64,000 bases of DNA, taken from positions 1-64,000 of the forward strand of contig NZ_JANDJO010000013.1 of NCBI RefSeq assembly GCF_024331145.1. The letters are read 5' to 3'. This DNA is from Shimia sp. CNT1-13L.2. Its GTDB lineage: Bacteria > Pseudomonadota > Alphaproteobacteria > Rhodobacterales > Rhodobacteraceae. The position numbers and the translations under genes are program-made. The first letter of the stretch is position 1. Every line of letters starts with the position of its first letter. The notes under the pieces are model-generated. The model did no database searches, was not told the DNA's origin, and saw only the letters and a program-made list of their open reading frames with translations. This document shows positions 17,404 to 26,709 of this stretch, in pieces.

Positions 17404-17553
17404 CACGTCCGGCGAATCGACAGGAACCTAAACTCGTTAACAAGCGTTGCATTTCCGGCAAGGCAGGGTTGCGGGATTGGCGTTGGTGCTTTGGAAAGCG
17501 TGGGCTTAAAGACCGCGCCAACACAAAACATCACCCAATACATGGAAAACCCG

Positions 17554-17697
17554 ATGGCCGACCTCGCCGTACAACCGACCCGCTTCACCGTGATCCTGAA
17601 ACCGATCGTCACCCTGGCACGCCGCATCAAGGCGCTGGCAGCCGCAGAACCCGTTCCCTACTGGACCGACTACTTGAACGGCCAGCAGGGCAAGTAA
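17554..17697 (+). CDS. Small hypothetical protein between DUF1127 genes
   Basis: 47 residues from the ATG at 17554 (MADLAVQPTRFTVILKP). In-frame ATG at 17542 and TTG at 17491 are alternatives with no better ribosome binding site. The central segment VILKPIVTLARRIKALAAAE would form an amphipathic or partly hydrophobic helix. It lacks the DUF1127 motif. Its position, direction and high GC content suggest it belongs with the two neighbours, but it could also be a non-coding stretch. Confidence 0.4.
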   Translation: MADLAVQPTRFTVILKPIVTLARRIKALAAAEPVPYWTDYLNGQQGK

Positions 17698-17876
17698 AAC
17701 GCTGCAAAACCGATACCGGCAAAAAGTTTTCAAACTGCCGGATTTATATGCAGCAAACGCATGGCGGCGTTGATTTTTCAGCAGTTGTTGAATCAGAGGC
17801 CGCCCCCTAAATGACCGCCATAGCCAGAAGGCAATGTGCCGGCCCGCCGACCGGTCTCACTCACAGGAAAAAAGAC

Positions 17877-18077
17877 ATGTTCTACATCGCAACCAAAGCA
17901 GACGCAGGCTACGACCTTTTTGGCCGCATCAGCCATGGCGTTGAAGATCTCATGCTGGCAATCGCCAAACGCCGCGACGCCATCCGCACCTACCGCGAGC
18001 TTTCGGCTCTGAGCGACCGCGAGCTGGAAGACATCGGTCTGCGCCGCGAAGAGATCGCAGCCGTCGCCAAGGGCTAA
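17877..18077 (+). CDS. DUF1127 small protein
   Basis: 66 residues from the ATG at 17877, which follows ACAGGAAAAAAG; the longer in-frame start at 17811 is not supported. The DUF1127 core sits at the C-terminus (TYRELSALSDRELEDIGLRR), and closely parallels the neighbour at 17194-17403. A terminator follows directly, so this gene ends a small unit in the break between rpmD and rplO. Confidence 0.8.
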   Translation: MFYIATKADAGYDLFGRISHGVEDLMLAIAKRRDAIRTYRELSALSDRELEDIGLRREEIAAVAKG

Positions 18078-18111
18078 GCCCGCGGACACAAGCCCATCAG
18101 GGCACCGGAAT

Positions 18112-18143
18112 AAAAGCGCCTCGCAGGACACTGCGGGGCGTTT
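18112..18143. terminator. Terminator after the DUF1127 cluster
   Basis: AAAA(G)CGCCTCGCAG pairs with CTGCGGGGCGTTTT around a GACA loop with one bulged G. T and A runs on either side let it also serve the convergent cyclase gene. Confidence 0.85.
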
Positions 18144-18148
18144 TGTGT

Positions 18149-19285
18149 TTAGGTGGGAAAAACTAGGGAAAAGATGTCTATCGGCTGTGTGACTCCCTTG
18201 AGATCAAAGGCTCCGACAAGCCGTGTCTTTCCTTCAACAAGATCGGCAAACTCTGGTGACATCAGCAAAGGCAGACCGACCTGTCCACACAGGGCTTCGA
18301 TACGGGCCGCAAGATTTACAGCGTTGCCCATGACGGTAAAGTCCAACCGTCGCTCGGACCCGGTGTTTCCATAGAGTACATTCCCGATATGCAGCCCGAT
18401 CCCGAACTGGATCTCATCGGTCTGCTGCGAAAGGGACTTTCGGGCGGTCTCTGTCGCACTTCGCGCTGCCGCTTCAGCACTTTCGCTAACCGGAAAAACG
18501 GCCAATACGCCGTCTCCCATGAATTTCAGAATTTCCCCATCATGCTCCCGCACCGCCGTATCCAGTATTTCGAAATAGGCATTGGCGATCTCCACGGCCT
18601 CTTCGACCGGCCGTTCGGCATTCAAACGCGTCCAACCGCGCAGATCGCTCATCAGGATTGCGGCATCCAGTCGGTCAACTTGTCCACGGGTTATGTCTCC
18701 GCCCAAGACTCTCTGTCCGGTCGAGGGGCCAAGGTAGGCGCTGGCCACGGCGCGCGACAGAACTGTAAGTCGCCTGACTTCCACGAGCGGAGAGACGATT
18801 CTCGACACTTCGATCAAGCCAGCACAATCATGTTCGGAAAACCCCTCTGGATCATCCGTAACGGCAATCATGATCCCGCTCATGTGGTCTCCGTAGACAA
18901 GCGGCAAGCCGAAGTAGTCGGTCGCTCCGCGTTCGCGCAATTCGTGAAAGGCCAGGTGATCGTCAGAAGTCAGGGTTGACAGGTTACGATGCAGAGGCGC
19001 CCGGGTTGCCGTTATCTGCTGCATGGGACTACCGGCAAATGCGCTACGCTGCTCAAGTCCATGCGGGCTGACAAACACGTCCTGAGGGCCGGTTTCACGC
19101 TCCCAGATTGTGCTTATGGCCGTGACAAGAGGATGTGTGGTGCGCATCGCAAGGCGAAACCGCCACAAAGGCAAACCTGCCTCGACCAACTTGTCGGCCA
19201 AGGCGTATGTGACAGCTTCGAGGTTCGGCAGGGCAGGGCCTTCGCGTAAGAGCCACCCGGTAACGGTTTCATGATTCCATGTCAT
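18149..19285 (-). CDS. Class III adenylate cyclase with N-terminal GAF-like sensor region
   Basis: 378 residues. Residues 1-180 resemble a GAF-type sensor. The catalytic domain at about 205-375 has metal ligands D214 (ILMSDLRGWT) and D258 (EILKFMGDG), the adenine-selecting lysine K254, and the later LDFTVMGNAVNLAARIE block that supplies the paired aspartate plus transition-state Asn and Arg. This fits cAMP rather than cGMP production. No membrane segment is visible, so it is probably cytosolic. It runs opposite to the ribosomal genes around it. Confidence 0.88.
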   Translation of the reverse strand: MTWNHETVTGWLLREGPALPNLEAVTYALADKLVEAGLPLWRFRLAMRTTHPLVTAISTIWERETGPQDVFVSPHGLEQRSAFAGSPMQQITATRAPLHRNLSTLTSDDHLAFHELRERGATDYFGLPLVYGDHMSGIMIAVTDDPEGFSEHDCAGLIEVSRIVSPLVEVRRLTVLSRAVASAYLGPSTGQRVLGGDITRGQVDRLDAAILMSDLRGWTRLNAERPVEEAVEIANAYFEILDTAVREHDGEILKFMGDGVLAVFPVSESAEAAARSATETARKSLSQQTDEIQFGIGLHIGNVLYGNTGSERRLDFTVMGNAVNLAARIEALCGQVGLPLLMSPEFADLVEGKTRLVGAFDLKGVTQPIDIFSLVFPT

Positions 19286-19343
19286 TGGCCAAATGTAGGT
19301 GAATTGCCGTCCTTTCCAAAACGCAAGACAGCTGCCCTGACGC

Positions 19344-19372
19344 TTGCATCAACCCACAAAGGCGTCTATAGC
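19344..19372 (+). promoter_or_regulatory. Candidate sigma-70 promoter for rplO
   Basis: TTGCAT and TATAGC are 17 bases apart, about 100 bases before rplO, in the short gap after the oppositely oriented cyclase gene. Confidence 0.6.
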
Positions 19373-19470
19373 CCCCCGGTGGCCAACTGGGTCACAGAAT
19401 CAACAAGCAAGAAAAGCCGTGTTTGACCCGCTTACGCTTCAGGGGTCAGTTCCGGCAAAGGAGAAGCGAT

Positions 19471-19932
19471 ATGAAACTGCACGAACTGCGCGACAATCCC
19501 GGCGCAACCAAGAAACGCATGCGCGTTGGCCGTGGTCCCGGCTCCGGCAAAGGTAAAATGGGTGGCCGTGGTATCAAAGGTCAAAAGTCGCGTTCGGGTG
19601 TAGCCATCAACGGCTACGAAGGCGGCCAAATGCCCCTCTACCAACGTCTGCCAAAGCGTGGCTTCAACAAGCCGAACCGCAAGAAATTCGCAGTCGTTAA
19701 CCTGGGCCTGATCCAGAAATTCATCGACGAAGGCAAGCTGAACGCCTCGGAAACCATCACCGAAGAAGCACTGGTTGCTTCGGGTCTGGTTCGCCGCACC
19801 CTCGACGGTATCCGCGTTCTGGCCAAAGGCGACGTAACTGCCAAGGTTGAGCTGGACGTGACCGGCGCCTCGAAATCGGCCATCGAAGCCGTAGAAAAAG
19901 CTGGCGGCTCGCTGAAAGTCAAAACCGCGTAA
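19471..19932 (+). CDS. rplO: 50S ribosomal protein L15
   Basis: 153 residues of L15, a late 50S assembly protein. It starts [20 protein letters not shown] and includes [20 protein letters not shown] and [29 protein letters not shown] precedes the ATG at 19471; an in-frame upstream ATG at 19423 is discarded. It leads the unit rplO-secY-adk. Confidence 0.98.
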   Translation: MKLHELRDNPGATKKRMRVGRGPGSGKGKMGGRGIKGQKSRSGVAINGYEGGQMPLYQRLPKRGFNKPNRKKFAVVNLGLIQKFIDEGKLNASETITEEALVASGLVRRTLDGIRVLAKGDVTAKVELDVTGASKSAIEAVEKAGGSLKVKTA

Positions 19933-19992
19933 GCGGCAAATTAACAGGTTGTGAGCGGCCGCCATGCCGCTTACATATCCTTGAGTTTTCCA

Positions 19993-20033
19993 AACGCCGC
20001 CAAACCGGAAAACGGTTCTGGCGGCGTTCTTAT
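19993..20033 (+). terminator. Hairpin between rplO and secY (possible attenuator)
   Basis: AACGCCGCC pairs with GGCGGCGTT, with an inner AACCG/CGGTT stem and GAAAA loop, followed by CTTATT. It stands 18 bases before the secY start and could lower secY relative to rplO, since no separate secY promoter is evident. Confidence 0.65.
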
Positions 20034-20050
20034 TCAACAGAGAGATCCTG

Positions 20051-21412
20051 ATGGTATCTGCAGCAGAGCAAATGGCGGCCAACACAAGCTGGGCCGCGCT
20101 TGGTAAAGCCACCGATCTTCGCAATCGCATCCTGTTCACACTGGGCTTGCTGATCGTCTACCGCCTTGGCACCTACATTCCCGTGCCCGGCATCGACGGC
20201 GCAGCCCTGCGTGACTTCATGGAAAGCGCAGCGCAAGGCATCGGCGGCATCCTGACCATGTTCACCGGTGGCGCACTGGGGCGCATGGGCATCTTTGCTC
20301 TGGGCATCATGCCCTATATCTCGGCCTCGATCATCGTTCAGCTTCTGACCTCGATGGTGCCCGCGCTTGAGCAACTCAAGAAAGAGGGCGAGCAGGGACG
20401 CAAGAAGATCAACCAGTACACCCGTTACGGCACCGTCGCTCTTGCCACGTTGCAATCCTATGGTCTCGCGGTGTCGCTTGAGGCCGGCGAACTGGTGACT
20501 GACCCGGGCATGTTCTTCCGTGTGGCCTGCATGATCACCCTCGTAGGCGGCACAATGTTCCTGATGTGGCTGGGCGAACAGATCACCCAGCGCGGCATCG
20601 GCAACGGTATCTCTCTGATCATCTTCGTCGGCATCATCGCCGAGGTTCCCGCCGCTCTCGCACAGTTCTTCAGCCAGGGCCGTTCGGGCGCCATCTCGCC
20701 TGCCGTGATCATCGGTGTGATCGTGATGGTCGTCGCCGTGATTGCCTTCGTGGTCTTCATGGAGCGCGCGCTGCGCAAGGTTCACATTCAGTATCCCCGC
20801 CGCCAGGTGGGCATGAAGGTCTATGACGGCGGCTCCAGCCACCTGCCGGTCAAGGTAAACCCGGCGGGCGTTATCCCGGCGATCTTTGCCTCGTCGCTGC
20901 TGCTGCTGCCGACCACGATCTCGACCTTCTCGGGCAACCAGACCAGCCCGATCATGTCGACGCTGCTGGCCTACTTCGGCCCCGGTCAGCCGCTCTACCT
21001 CGCGTTCTTCACCCTGATGATCGTCTTCTTCGCTTACTTCTACACCTTCAACGTGTCGTTCAAGCCGGATGAAGTTGCCGACAACCTGAAGAACCAGAAC
21101 GGCTTTGTACCGGGCATCCGTCCGGGCAAGAAGACCGCCGAGTATCTCGAGTACGTCGTGAACCGCATCCTGGTTCTGGGCGCGGCCTATCTTGCGGCAG
21201 TTTGTCTCTTGCCTGAAATCCTTCGTGGACAGCTGGCGATCCCCTTCTATTTTGGCGGCACCTCGGTTCTGATCGTGGTCTCCGTGACCATGGACACCAT
21301 CCAACAGGTTCAGAGCCACCTACTGGCCCACCAGTACGAAGGGCTGATCGAAAAGTCGCAGCTGTCCGGCAAGGGCCGCAAGCGCAAGCGTAAGGGACCT
21401 GCACGTCGATGA
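20051..21412 (+). CDS. secY: Preprotein translocase subunit SecY
   Basis: 453 residues, the ten-helix channel of the Sec translocon. Recognisable segments include [14 protein letters not shown] near the start, the cytosolic loop [10 protein letters not shown], and the [20 protein letters not shown] region. The C-terminus is basic ([12 protein letters not shown]). Its stop overlaps the adk start by four bases, the standard spc-operon arrangement. Confidence 0.98.
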   Translation: MVSAAEQMAANTSWAALGKATDLRNRILFTLGLLIVYRLGTYIPVPGIDGAALRDFMESAAQGIGGILTMFTGGALGRMGIFALGIMPYISASIIVQLLTSMVPALEQLKKEGEQGRKKINQYTRYGTVALATLQSYGLAVSLEAGELVTDPGMFFRVACMITLVGGTMFLMWLGEQITQRGIGNGISLIIFVGIIAEVPAALAQFFSQGRSGAISPAVIIGVIVMVVAVIAFVVFMERALRKVHIQYPRRQVGMKVYDGGSSHLPVKVNPAGVIPAIFASSLLLLPTTISTFSGNQTSPIMSTLLAYFGPGQPLYLAFFTLMIVFFAYFYTFNVSFKPDEVADNLKNQNGFVPGIRPGKKTAEYLEYVVNRILVLGAAYLAAVCLLPEILRGQLAIPFYFGGTSVLIVVSVTMDTIQQVQSHLLAHQYEGLIEKSQLSGKGRKRKRKGPARR

Positions 21413-21987
21413 ACATTATTCTGCTTGGACCGCCCGGCGCGGGCAAAGGAACTCAGGCCGGTTTTCTCGTGGAAGGCCGCGACATGATCCAGCTCTCGAC
21501 CGGTGACATGCTGCGCGCAGCCAAGACGTCGGGCACCGAGATGGGCAAGATCGTCGCCGAGGTCATGGACAAGGGCGAACTGGTCACCGACGAGATCGTG
21601 ATCGGCCTGATCCGTGAAAAGCTCGAAGGCGACAAAAAGGGCGGCTTCATCTTTGATGGCTTCCCGCGCACCCTGGCCCAGGCAGATGCACTCGAAGAGC
21701 TGCTGAAGGAATTCGGCGAAAAACTCGACGTCGTGATCGAAATGCAGGTCAACGATGACGTGCTGGTCGACCGTATCGTTGGCCGTGCCGCCGAAGCGGT
21801 TGCCGCCGGTGGCACCGCCCGTGCGGATGACAACGAGGAAAGCCTCAAGATCCGCCTGATGGAATACTACAAGAAGACCTCGCCGCTGATCGGGTATTAC
21901 CACGCCAAGGGCAACCTCAAGTCGATCGACGGTCTTGGCACCATCGACGAGGTCAAAGGCGCCATCGCAGGCATCCTCGACGCCTGA
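21409..21987 (+). CDS. adk: Adenylate kinase, short form
   Basis: 192 residues. P-loop [10 protein letters not shown] at 7-16, the NMP-binding part with [19 protein letters not shown], and the [17 protein letters not shown] segment near the end. It makes two ADP from ATP and AMP. The short length shows the LID lacks the extended zinc-type insertion. Coupled by ATGA to secY; a terminator follows 40 bases later. Confidence 0.97.
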   Translation: MNIILLGPPGAGKGTQAGFLVEGRDMIQLSTGDMLRAAKTSGTEMGKIVAEVMDKGELVTDEIVIGLIREKLEGDKKGGFIFDGFPRTLAQADALEELLKEFGEKLDVVIEMQVNDDVLVDRIVGRAAEAVAAGGTARADDNEESLKIRLMEYYKKTSPLIGYYHAKGNLKSIDGLGTIDEVKGAIAGILDA

Positions 21988-22028
21988 GCCAGAATTTCCT
22001 GCGGGAAATCACACAACCAAGATAGACT

Positions 22029-22058
22029 GACCCCCGAGGATAATCCCGGGGGTCTTTT
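22029..22058 (+). terminator. Terminator after adk
   Basis: GACCCCCG pairs with CGGGGGTC, ending in TTTTC. The next gene starts two bases after the T tract. Confidence 0.9.
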
Positions 22059-22059
22059 C

Positions 22060-22443
22060 ATGTTCAGGGCACTTCTATTCACCATCCTGGCGACAACGGC
22101 ACAGGCCAACCCGCTTCAATTTGTCGATGACCCTGTCGCCTGCACCGCCTTGAGAAGCGGCGAAGGGGGCAACGATGTGATCAGCGCCGTTGCCGACGGC
22201 GCGATGATCCTGACCCGCGACGGCATGGACTCCATCGAGTATTACTGCGAGTTCGCCCCTGCCATCGTGTTCGATTGGACCGAGGATGCCTCAACCCAGG
22301 TCCGCCTTGGATTCTGCGAGGAACCTGGGCCCTATATCACCCCAACGATCTTTGCCTTTCGGATGTACAACAACGAGCCGAATCTCGTATATGTCCATGA
22401 AGGAGAAGCCTCCGAAGGGCATGTGTTTTCACTCTGTCCCTAG
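22060..22443 (+). CDS. Small secreted cysteine-containing protein
   Basis: 127 residues with a cleavable signal peptide (hydrophobic FRALLFTILATTAQA, cut after AQA). The mature protein has four cysteines (in ACTAL, YYCEF, GFCEEP and SLCP), suited to two disulfides in the periplasm. No domain is recognised. The ATG lies two bases downstream of the adk terminator tract, so the GGGGGT of the terminator arm would have to serve as ribosome binding site, or the gene has a leaderless transcript. Confidence 0.65.
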   Translation: MFRALLFTILATTAQANPLQFVDDPVACTALRSGEGGNDVISAVADGAMILTRDGMDSIEYYCEFAPAIVFDWTEDASTQVRLGFCEEPGPYITPTIFAFRMYNNEPNLVYVHEGEASEGHVFSLCP

Positions 22444-22622
22444 GTCTTTGGGCGGAACGTCAGGGTTTTGCCCGAATGGGGTTGACCTGTGAAGAATTTC
22501 CAAATACCCAGCACCATCTCTTCATGAGAATCATATCGCCGACGGGGTCGCTCCCCCTAGGCAGATCACCTGGATCAGCTGAGGCCCGGCGGAAAACGCG
22601 TCGGGCTTACGTTGTGAAAAAA

Positions 22623-22642
22623 GGTTCCGGAACTACGGAACC
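22623..22642 (+). promoter_or_regulatory. Hairpin in the rpsM leader
   Basis: GGTTCCG pairs with CGGAACC around a six-base loop, preceded by six A, 22 bases before the rpsM start. It could shape translation of rpsM. Confidence 0.45.
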
Positions 22643-22664
22643 GCAACGAAAAGGAAAGTGACAC

Positions 22665-23033
22665 GTGGCACGTATTGCCGGCGTAAACATCCCGACTGCA
22701 AAGCGGGTACCTATCGCCCTCACCTACATCACCGGAATCGGCCCCGCATCGGCGAAAGCCATCTGCGAAGCCGTGAACATCGAAGCAACCCGTCGCGTCA
22801 ACGAACTGTCGGACGCCGAGGTTCTTTCGATCCGCGAGCACATCGACGCAAACTACACCGTAGAAGGTGACCTGCGCCGCGAAGTGCAAATGAACATCAA
22901 ACGCCTGATGGACCTGGGCTGCTACCGTGGCCTGCGCCACCGTCGTAACCTGCCGGTTCGCGGTCAGCGTACCCACACCAACGCCCGCACCCGTAAGGGC
23001 CCGGCGAAGCCGATCGCCGGCAAGAAGAAATAA
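22665..23033 (+). CDS. rpsM: 30S ribosomal protein S13 (GTG start)
   Basis: 122 residues of S13, in the 30S head contacting P-site tRNA. It reads [21 protein letters not shown], with [20 protein letters not shown] near the end. The start is GTG, with AAGGAAA about ten bases upstream; no ATG is placed to give the family N-terminus. It opens the alpha-operon unit rpsM-rpsK-rpoA-rplQ. Confidence 0.97.
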   Translation: MARIAGVNIPTAKRVPIALTYITGIGPASAKAICEAVNIEATRRVNELSDAEVLSIREHIDANYTVEGDLRREVQMNIKRLMDLGCYRGLRHRRNLPVRGQRTHTNARTRKGPAKPIAGKKK

Positions 23034-23047
23034 GGGGGGCTTGATCA

Positions 23048-23437
23048 ATGGCACGTGATAAGACTCGCACTAAGCGTAAAGAGCGTAAGAACATCGCATC
23101 GGGCGTTGCCCACGTGAACTCTTCGTTCAACAACACCAAGATCCTCATCTCGGACGTACAGGGCAACGCGATCTCGTGGTCGTCGGCCGGCACCATGGGC
23201 TTCAAAGGCTCGCGTAAGTCGACCCCCTATGCCGCTCAGATGGCTGCTGAAGACGCAGGCAAGAAGGCTCAGGAACACGGCGTGAAGACCCTTGAGGTCG
23301 AAGTACAAGGTCCGGGTTCGGGTCGTGAATCGGCACTGCGCGCCCTGGCCGCAATCGGCTTCAACATCACCTCGATCCGTGATGTGACCCCGATCGCGCA
23401 CAACGGCTGCCGCCCGCCGAAGCGCCGCCGCGTCTAA
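23048..23437 (+). CDS. rpsK: 30S ribosomal protein S11
   Basis: 129 residues of S11, on the 30S platform near the E site. Conserved blocks include [40 protein letters not shown] and ends [17 protein letters not shown] lies before the ATG. The next gene, rpoA, follows after 114 bases containing a long hairpin. Confidence 0.98.
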   Translation: MARDKTRTKRKERKNIASGVAHVNSSFNNTKILISDVQGNAISWSSAGTMGFKGSRKSTPYAAQMAAEDAGKKAQEHGVKTLEVEVQGPGSGRESALRALAAIGFNITSIRDVTPIAHNGCRPPKRRRV

Positions 23438-23454
23438 TCGACATTATTTATCTC

Positions 23455-23481
23455 TGGGGCCGCGTGATTTTCACGGCCCCA
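23455..23481 (+). promoter_or_regulatory. Hairpin between rpsK and rpoA
   Basis: TGGGGCCG(C)GTGA pairs with TCACGGCCCCA with one bulged C and a short T loop. No T tract follows. It may attenuate or protect the mRNA ends between the ribosomal and polymerase genes. Confidence 0.5.
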
Positions 23482-23551
23482 GTTCGCCGTTTTGAAACCT
23501 CGGGAGTCTGACCCTTTTGGACATGGGGGCTAGACAGGAATGGAGGGACGC

Positions 23552-24568
23552 ATGATCCACAAGAATTGGGCAGAACTTATCAAGCCGACCCAGCTCGATG
23601 TGAAGCCGGGCAACGATCCCGCGCGCCAGGCAACTGTTGTTGCCGAGCCGCTCGAGCGTGGCTTTGGTCTTACACTCGGCAACGCGCTGCGCCGCGTTCT
23701 GATGTCGTCGCTGCAAGGCGCGGCCATCACTTCGGTTCAGATCGACAACGTTCTCCACGAGTTCTCGTCTGTCGCCGGTGTGCGTGAAGACGTGACCGAC
23801 GTTATCCTGAACCTCAAGGGCGTAAGCCTGCGCATGGAAGTCGAAGGCCCCAAGCGCCTCTCGATCCAGGCCAAAGGTCCGGGTGCCGTGACTGCTGCTG
23901 ACATCTCCGACAGCGCGGGTATCGAGATCCTGAACAAGGATCACGTGATCTGCCACCTCGACGACGGTGCCGACCTGTTCATGGAACTGACTGTGAACAC
24001 CGGTAAAGGCTACGTTTCGGCTGACAAGAACAAGCCGGAAGATGCCCCCATCGGCCTGATCCCGATCGATGCGATCTACTCGCCGGTCAAGAAAGTGTCC
24101 TATGACGTGCAGCCGACCCGCGAAGGTCAGGTTCTCGACTATGACAAACTGACCATGAAAGTGGAAACCGACGGTTCGATCACCCCCGAGGACGCAGTTG
24201 CCTATGCAGCCCGCATCCTTCAGGACCAGCTGACCATCTTCGTGAACTTCGAAGAGCCCGAGTCGGCAGGCCGTCAGGAAGAAGACGATGGTCTCGAGTT
24301 CAACCCGCTTCTGCTCAAGAAAGTGGACGAGCTGGAACTGTCTGTCCGTTCGGCAAACTGCCTCAAGAACGACAACATCGTCTACATCGGCGATCTTATC
24401 CAGAAAACCGAAGCCGAGATGCTCCGCACCCCGAACTTCGGCCGCAAGTCGCTCAACGAGATCAAAGAAGTTCTCTCGGGCATGGGCCTGCACCTGGGCA
24501 TGGACGTCGAGGACTGGCCGCCGGACAACATCGAAGATCTGGCCAAGAAGTTCGAAGACAGCTTCTAA
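23552..24568 (+). CDS. rpoA: DNA-directed RNA polymerase subunit alpha
   Basis: 338 residues. The N-terminal domain (assembly; [20 protein letters not shown]) joins by a linker to the C-terminal domain ([41 protein letters not shown]), which binds UP elements and activators. The ATG at 23552 is preferred over 23540 because it follows GGAGGG and gives the usual [12 protein letters not shown] opening. rplQ follows after 137 bases. Confidence 0.98.
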   Translation: MIHKNWAELIKPTQLDVKPGNDPARQATVVAEPLERGFGLTLGNALRRVLMSSLQGAAITSVQIDNVLHEFSSVAGVREDVTDVILNLKGVSLRMEVEGPKRLSIQAKGPGAVTAADISDSAGIEILNKDHVICHLDDGADLFMELTVNTGKGYVSADKNKPEDAPIGLIPIDAIYSPVKKVSYDVQPTREGQVLDYDKLTMKVETDGSITPEDAVAYAARILQDQLTIFVNFEEPESAGRQEEDDGLEFNPLLLKKVDELELSVRSANCLKNDNIVYIGDLIQKTEAEMLRTPNFGRKSLNEIKEVLSGMGLHLGMDVEDWPPDNIEDLAKKFEDSF

Positions 24569-24705
24569 AGAATACGGAGGGTCCCCTCGGTCCCTCCATC
24601 AAATGCCCGGACAGCCGGGGAATACATGGGCACTTCCGCCCCAAGGTGAGCACCCGACACGCATCGGGTGCCGGACAAAGCAAAACGCGAAGAAGGAACT
24701 GAACA

Positions 24706-25131
24706 ATGCGTCACGCAAAAGGCTACCGCCGCCTGAACCGTACTCACGAGCACCGCAAGGCCCTGTTTGCAAACATGGCTGGCTCGCTCATCGAGCACGA
24801 GCAAATCAAAACCACCCTGCCCAAGGCAAAAGAACTGCGTCCGATCGTTGAAAAACTGATCACCCTGGCGAAAAAAGGCGACCTGCACGCCCGCCGTCAG
24901 GCCGCATCGCGCCTCAAGGAAGACCAGTACGTTTCGAAACTGTTCGACGTTCTGGGCCCGCGCTACGCCGAGCGTCAGGGCGGCTACGTCCGTATCCTGA
25001 AAGCCGGTTTCCGCTATGGCGACATGGCACCGATGGCGATCATCGAATTCGTTGACCGCGACGTCGACGCCAAAGGCGCCGCCGACAAGGCACGCGTTGC
25101 CGCTGAAGAAGCAGCAGCCGAAGAAGCATAA
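24706..25131 (+). CDS. rplQ: 50S ribosomal protein L17
   Basis: 141 residues of L17, at the tunnel exit. It starts [20 protein letters not shown] with the conserved [20 protein letters not shown]. The tail is Ala/Glu-rich ([12 protein letters not shown]), as in other alphaproteobacteria. GAAGGAAC precedes the ATG. The terminator behind it ends the supercluster. Confidence 0.97.
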   Translation: MRHAKGYRRLNRTHEHRKALFANMAGSLIEHEQIKTTLPKAKELRPIVEKLITLAKKGDLHARRQAASRLKEDQYVSKLFDVLGPRYAERQGGYVRILKAGFRYGDMAPMAIIEFVDRDVDAKGAADKARVAAEEAAAEEA

Positions 25132-25156
25132 GAATGTCGGGAATATCCCGGTTCTG

Positions 25157-25187
25157 GCCCCGCTCGGTCTCCGAGCGGGGCTTTTTC
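25157..25187 (+). terminator. Terminator after rplQ
   Basis: An 11-bp GC-rich stem (GCCCCGCTCGG) with a three-base loop leads into TTTTTCGTTT, closing the alpha-operon unit. Confidence 0.95.
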
Positions 25188-25306
25188 GTTTCTATACCCC
25201 GCCACGTGACGTTGGGGCATCCTACCCTGTTGACACACCGCCCCCCCGTCGCCCACACAGTCACCGCGCAACCGGACACGATCCTGACAACAGGGGACAG
25301 ACATTC

Positions 25307-26626
25307 ATGAGACTTCTTGGCATCCTTCTTTCGGCCGTCGCCATCCTGTTTCCCTTCGTCTGGTTCCCCGAAATCGCCGCCAACCGCGACAGCATCGCCC
25401 TGTTCAGCCAGTACATGGGCATCGCCGCCCTCATCGGCATGGCCATCGTCCAGCTGATCGCCACGCGGCTTGCACCCGTGGAGTGGCTCTTCGGCGGTCT
25501 CGACCAGAGCTATGTCGTGCACAAATGGCTGGGCATCCTGTCGATGCTCTTCCTGTTGATCCACGACACCGTCGATGCCGAGATGAACAGCCTTGGCCGC
25601 CAGTCGATGCTTGAGGAACTCGCCGAAACCCTTGGCGAACTGAGCCTCTATGGCCTCCTGATCCTCGTGGTGATCACGGTCGCCACCTTCATTCCCTACC
25701 ACCTCTGGCGCTGGACCCACCGCTTCATGGGCGGGTTCTTCCTCGCCGGGGCCTTCCACTATCTCTTCATCCTCAAACCCTTCAAGAACGGTGATCCGCT
25801 GGGCCTCTACGCCTCTGCCTTCTGCCTGCTCGGAACGCTCGCCTTTGCCTGGCGGCTCCTGCCTGCCTCCATGCGCCCCTCGCGCAGCTACAAGGTTCAG
25901 TCGGTCGCGCAGACAGGCACGGCGCTTGAAATCACCATGCAGCCCCAAAGCCGCCCCATGCGCCACCGTGCGGGGCAGTTCGCCTTCGTCAGCTTTGCAG
26001 GCGCCGAACCCCACCCCTTCACGATTTCCAATGCCCCCGATGACAGCGGCAGCATCCGCATGACCGTCGCGCGTCTTGGGGACTACACCCACCGTCTGCA
26101 CCGCGACCTGCGCGAGGGCACGAACGCCCGTCTAGAAGGACCTTTTGGCCACTTCGAAAGACAATCCTCCAAGCATGATGAAATCTGGGTCGCTGCGGGT
26201 ATCGGCATTACCCCGTTTCTGGCCTGGGCGAATGACATGGCCGATGACAGCCGCAAGATCCATCTCTTCTATTGCGTAAAATCTGAGGCCGATGCCGCGC
26301 ACCTCGCCGAAATCCGCGCCCTGGCCGAACGCTACGCAAACCTGACCCTGCACCTGCACGAATCCACCCAAAGCGGCCGTATCACCCCCGAAGACATGCT
26401 GGCCCGCGCGGGCCTCGCCGCCGAGACAACCGTCGTGTCCTTCTGTGGCCCCAAGCAAATGCGCCTTGCCCTCAAGGAGGGTTTCGAACGCCTTGGCATC
26501 ACCGGAAAGCGTTTCCGCTACGAAGAGTTCGAGATCAGAACCGGCGTCGGCCTGCGCAAGTTCGCCGCGATCCTGTTTGAACGCGTGACCCTGCCACGTG
26601 GGCTTGCCGACAGGCTGCCTCGCTAA
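25307..26626 (+). CDS. Ferric reductase-like flavohaem membrane oxidoreductase
   Basis: 439 residues. Six or so membrane helices occupy 1-200 with histidine pairs expected for haem ligation (VHKWLGILSMLFLLIHD and HRFMGGFFLAGAFHYLF). A ferredoxin-reductase-type domain follows: FAD-binding HPFTISNAPDD and NAD(P)-binding VAAGIGITPFLAW and VSFCGPKQM. Members move electrons from NAD(P)H across the membrane, for ferric or other acceptors; the precise substrate is not fixed by sequence. The ATG at 25307 follows CAGGGGAC. Confidence 0.88.
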   Translation: MRLLGILLSAVAILFPFVWFPEIAANRDSIALFSQYMGIAALIGMAIVQLIATRLAPVEWLFGGLDQSYVVHKWLGILSMLFLLIHDTVDAEMNSLGRQSMLEELAETLGELSLYGLLILVVITVATFIPYHLWRWTHRFMGGFFLAGAFHYLFILKPFKNGDPLGLYASAFCLLGTLAFAWRLLPASMRPSRSYKVQSVAQTGTALEITMQPQSRPMRHRAGQFAFVSFAGAEPHPFTISNAPDDSGSIRMTVARLGDYTHRLHRDLREGTNARLEGPFGHFERQSSKHDEIWVAAGIGITPFLAWANDMADDSRKIHLFYCVKSEADAAHLAEIRALAERYANLTLHLHESTQSGRITPEDMLARAGLAAETTVVSFCGPKQMRLALKEGFERLGITGKRFRYEEFEIRTGVGLRKFAAILFERVTLPRGLADRLPR

Positions 26627-26709
26627 CCAACGGTCTCCACCGCGTATTCTCTTTTGCTTTGCGAGAAAACTTGGGCAATCATGCCGGGCGAAGCATCAAG
26701 GAACGCGTC

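Noticed and set aside
20030-21319. 429-codon minus-strand frame rich in His, Asp and Arg
   Set aside because: It mirrors secY; composition is that of the reverse complement of a membrane protein gene.
25230-25235. Consensus TTGACA before the ferric-reductase gene
   Set aside because: No acceptable -10 hexamer at 16-18 bases; not called as a promoter.
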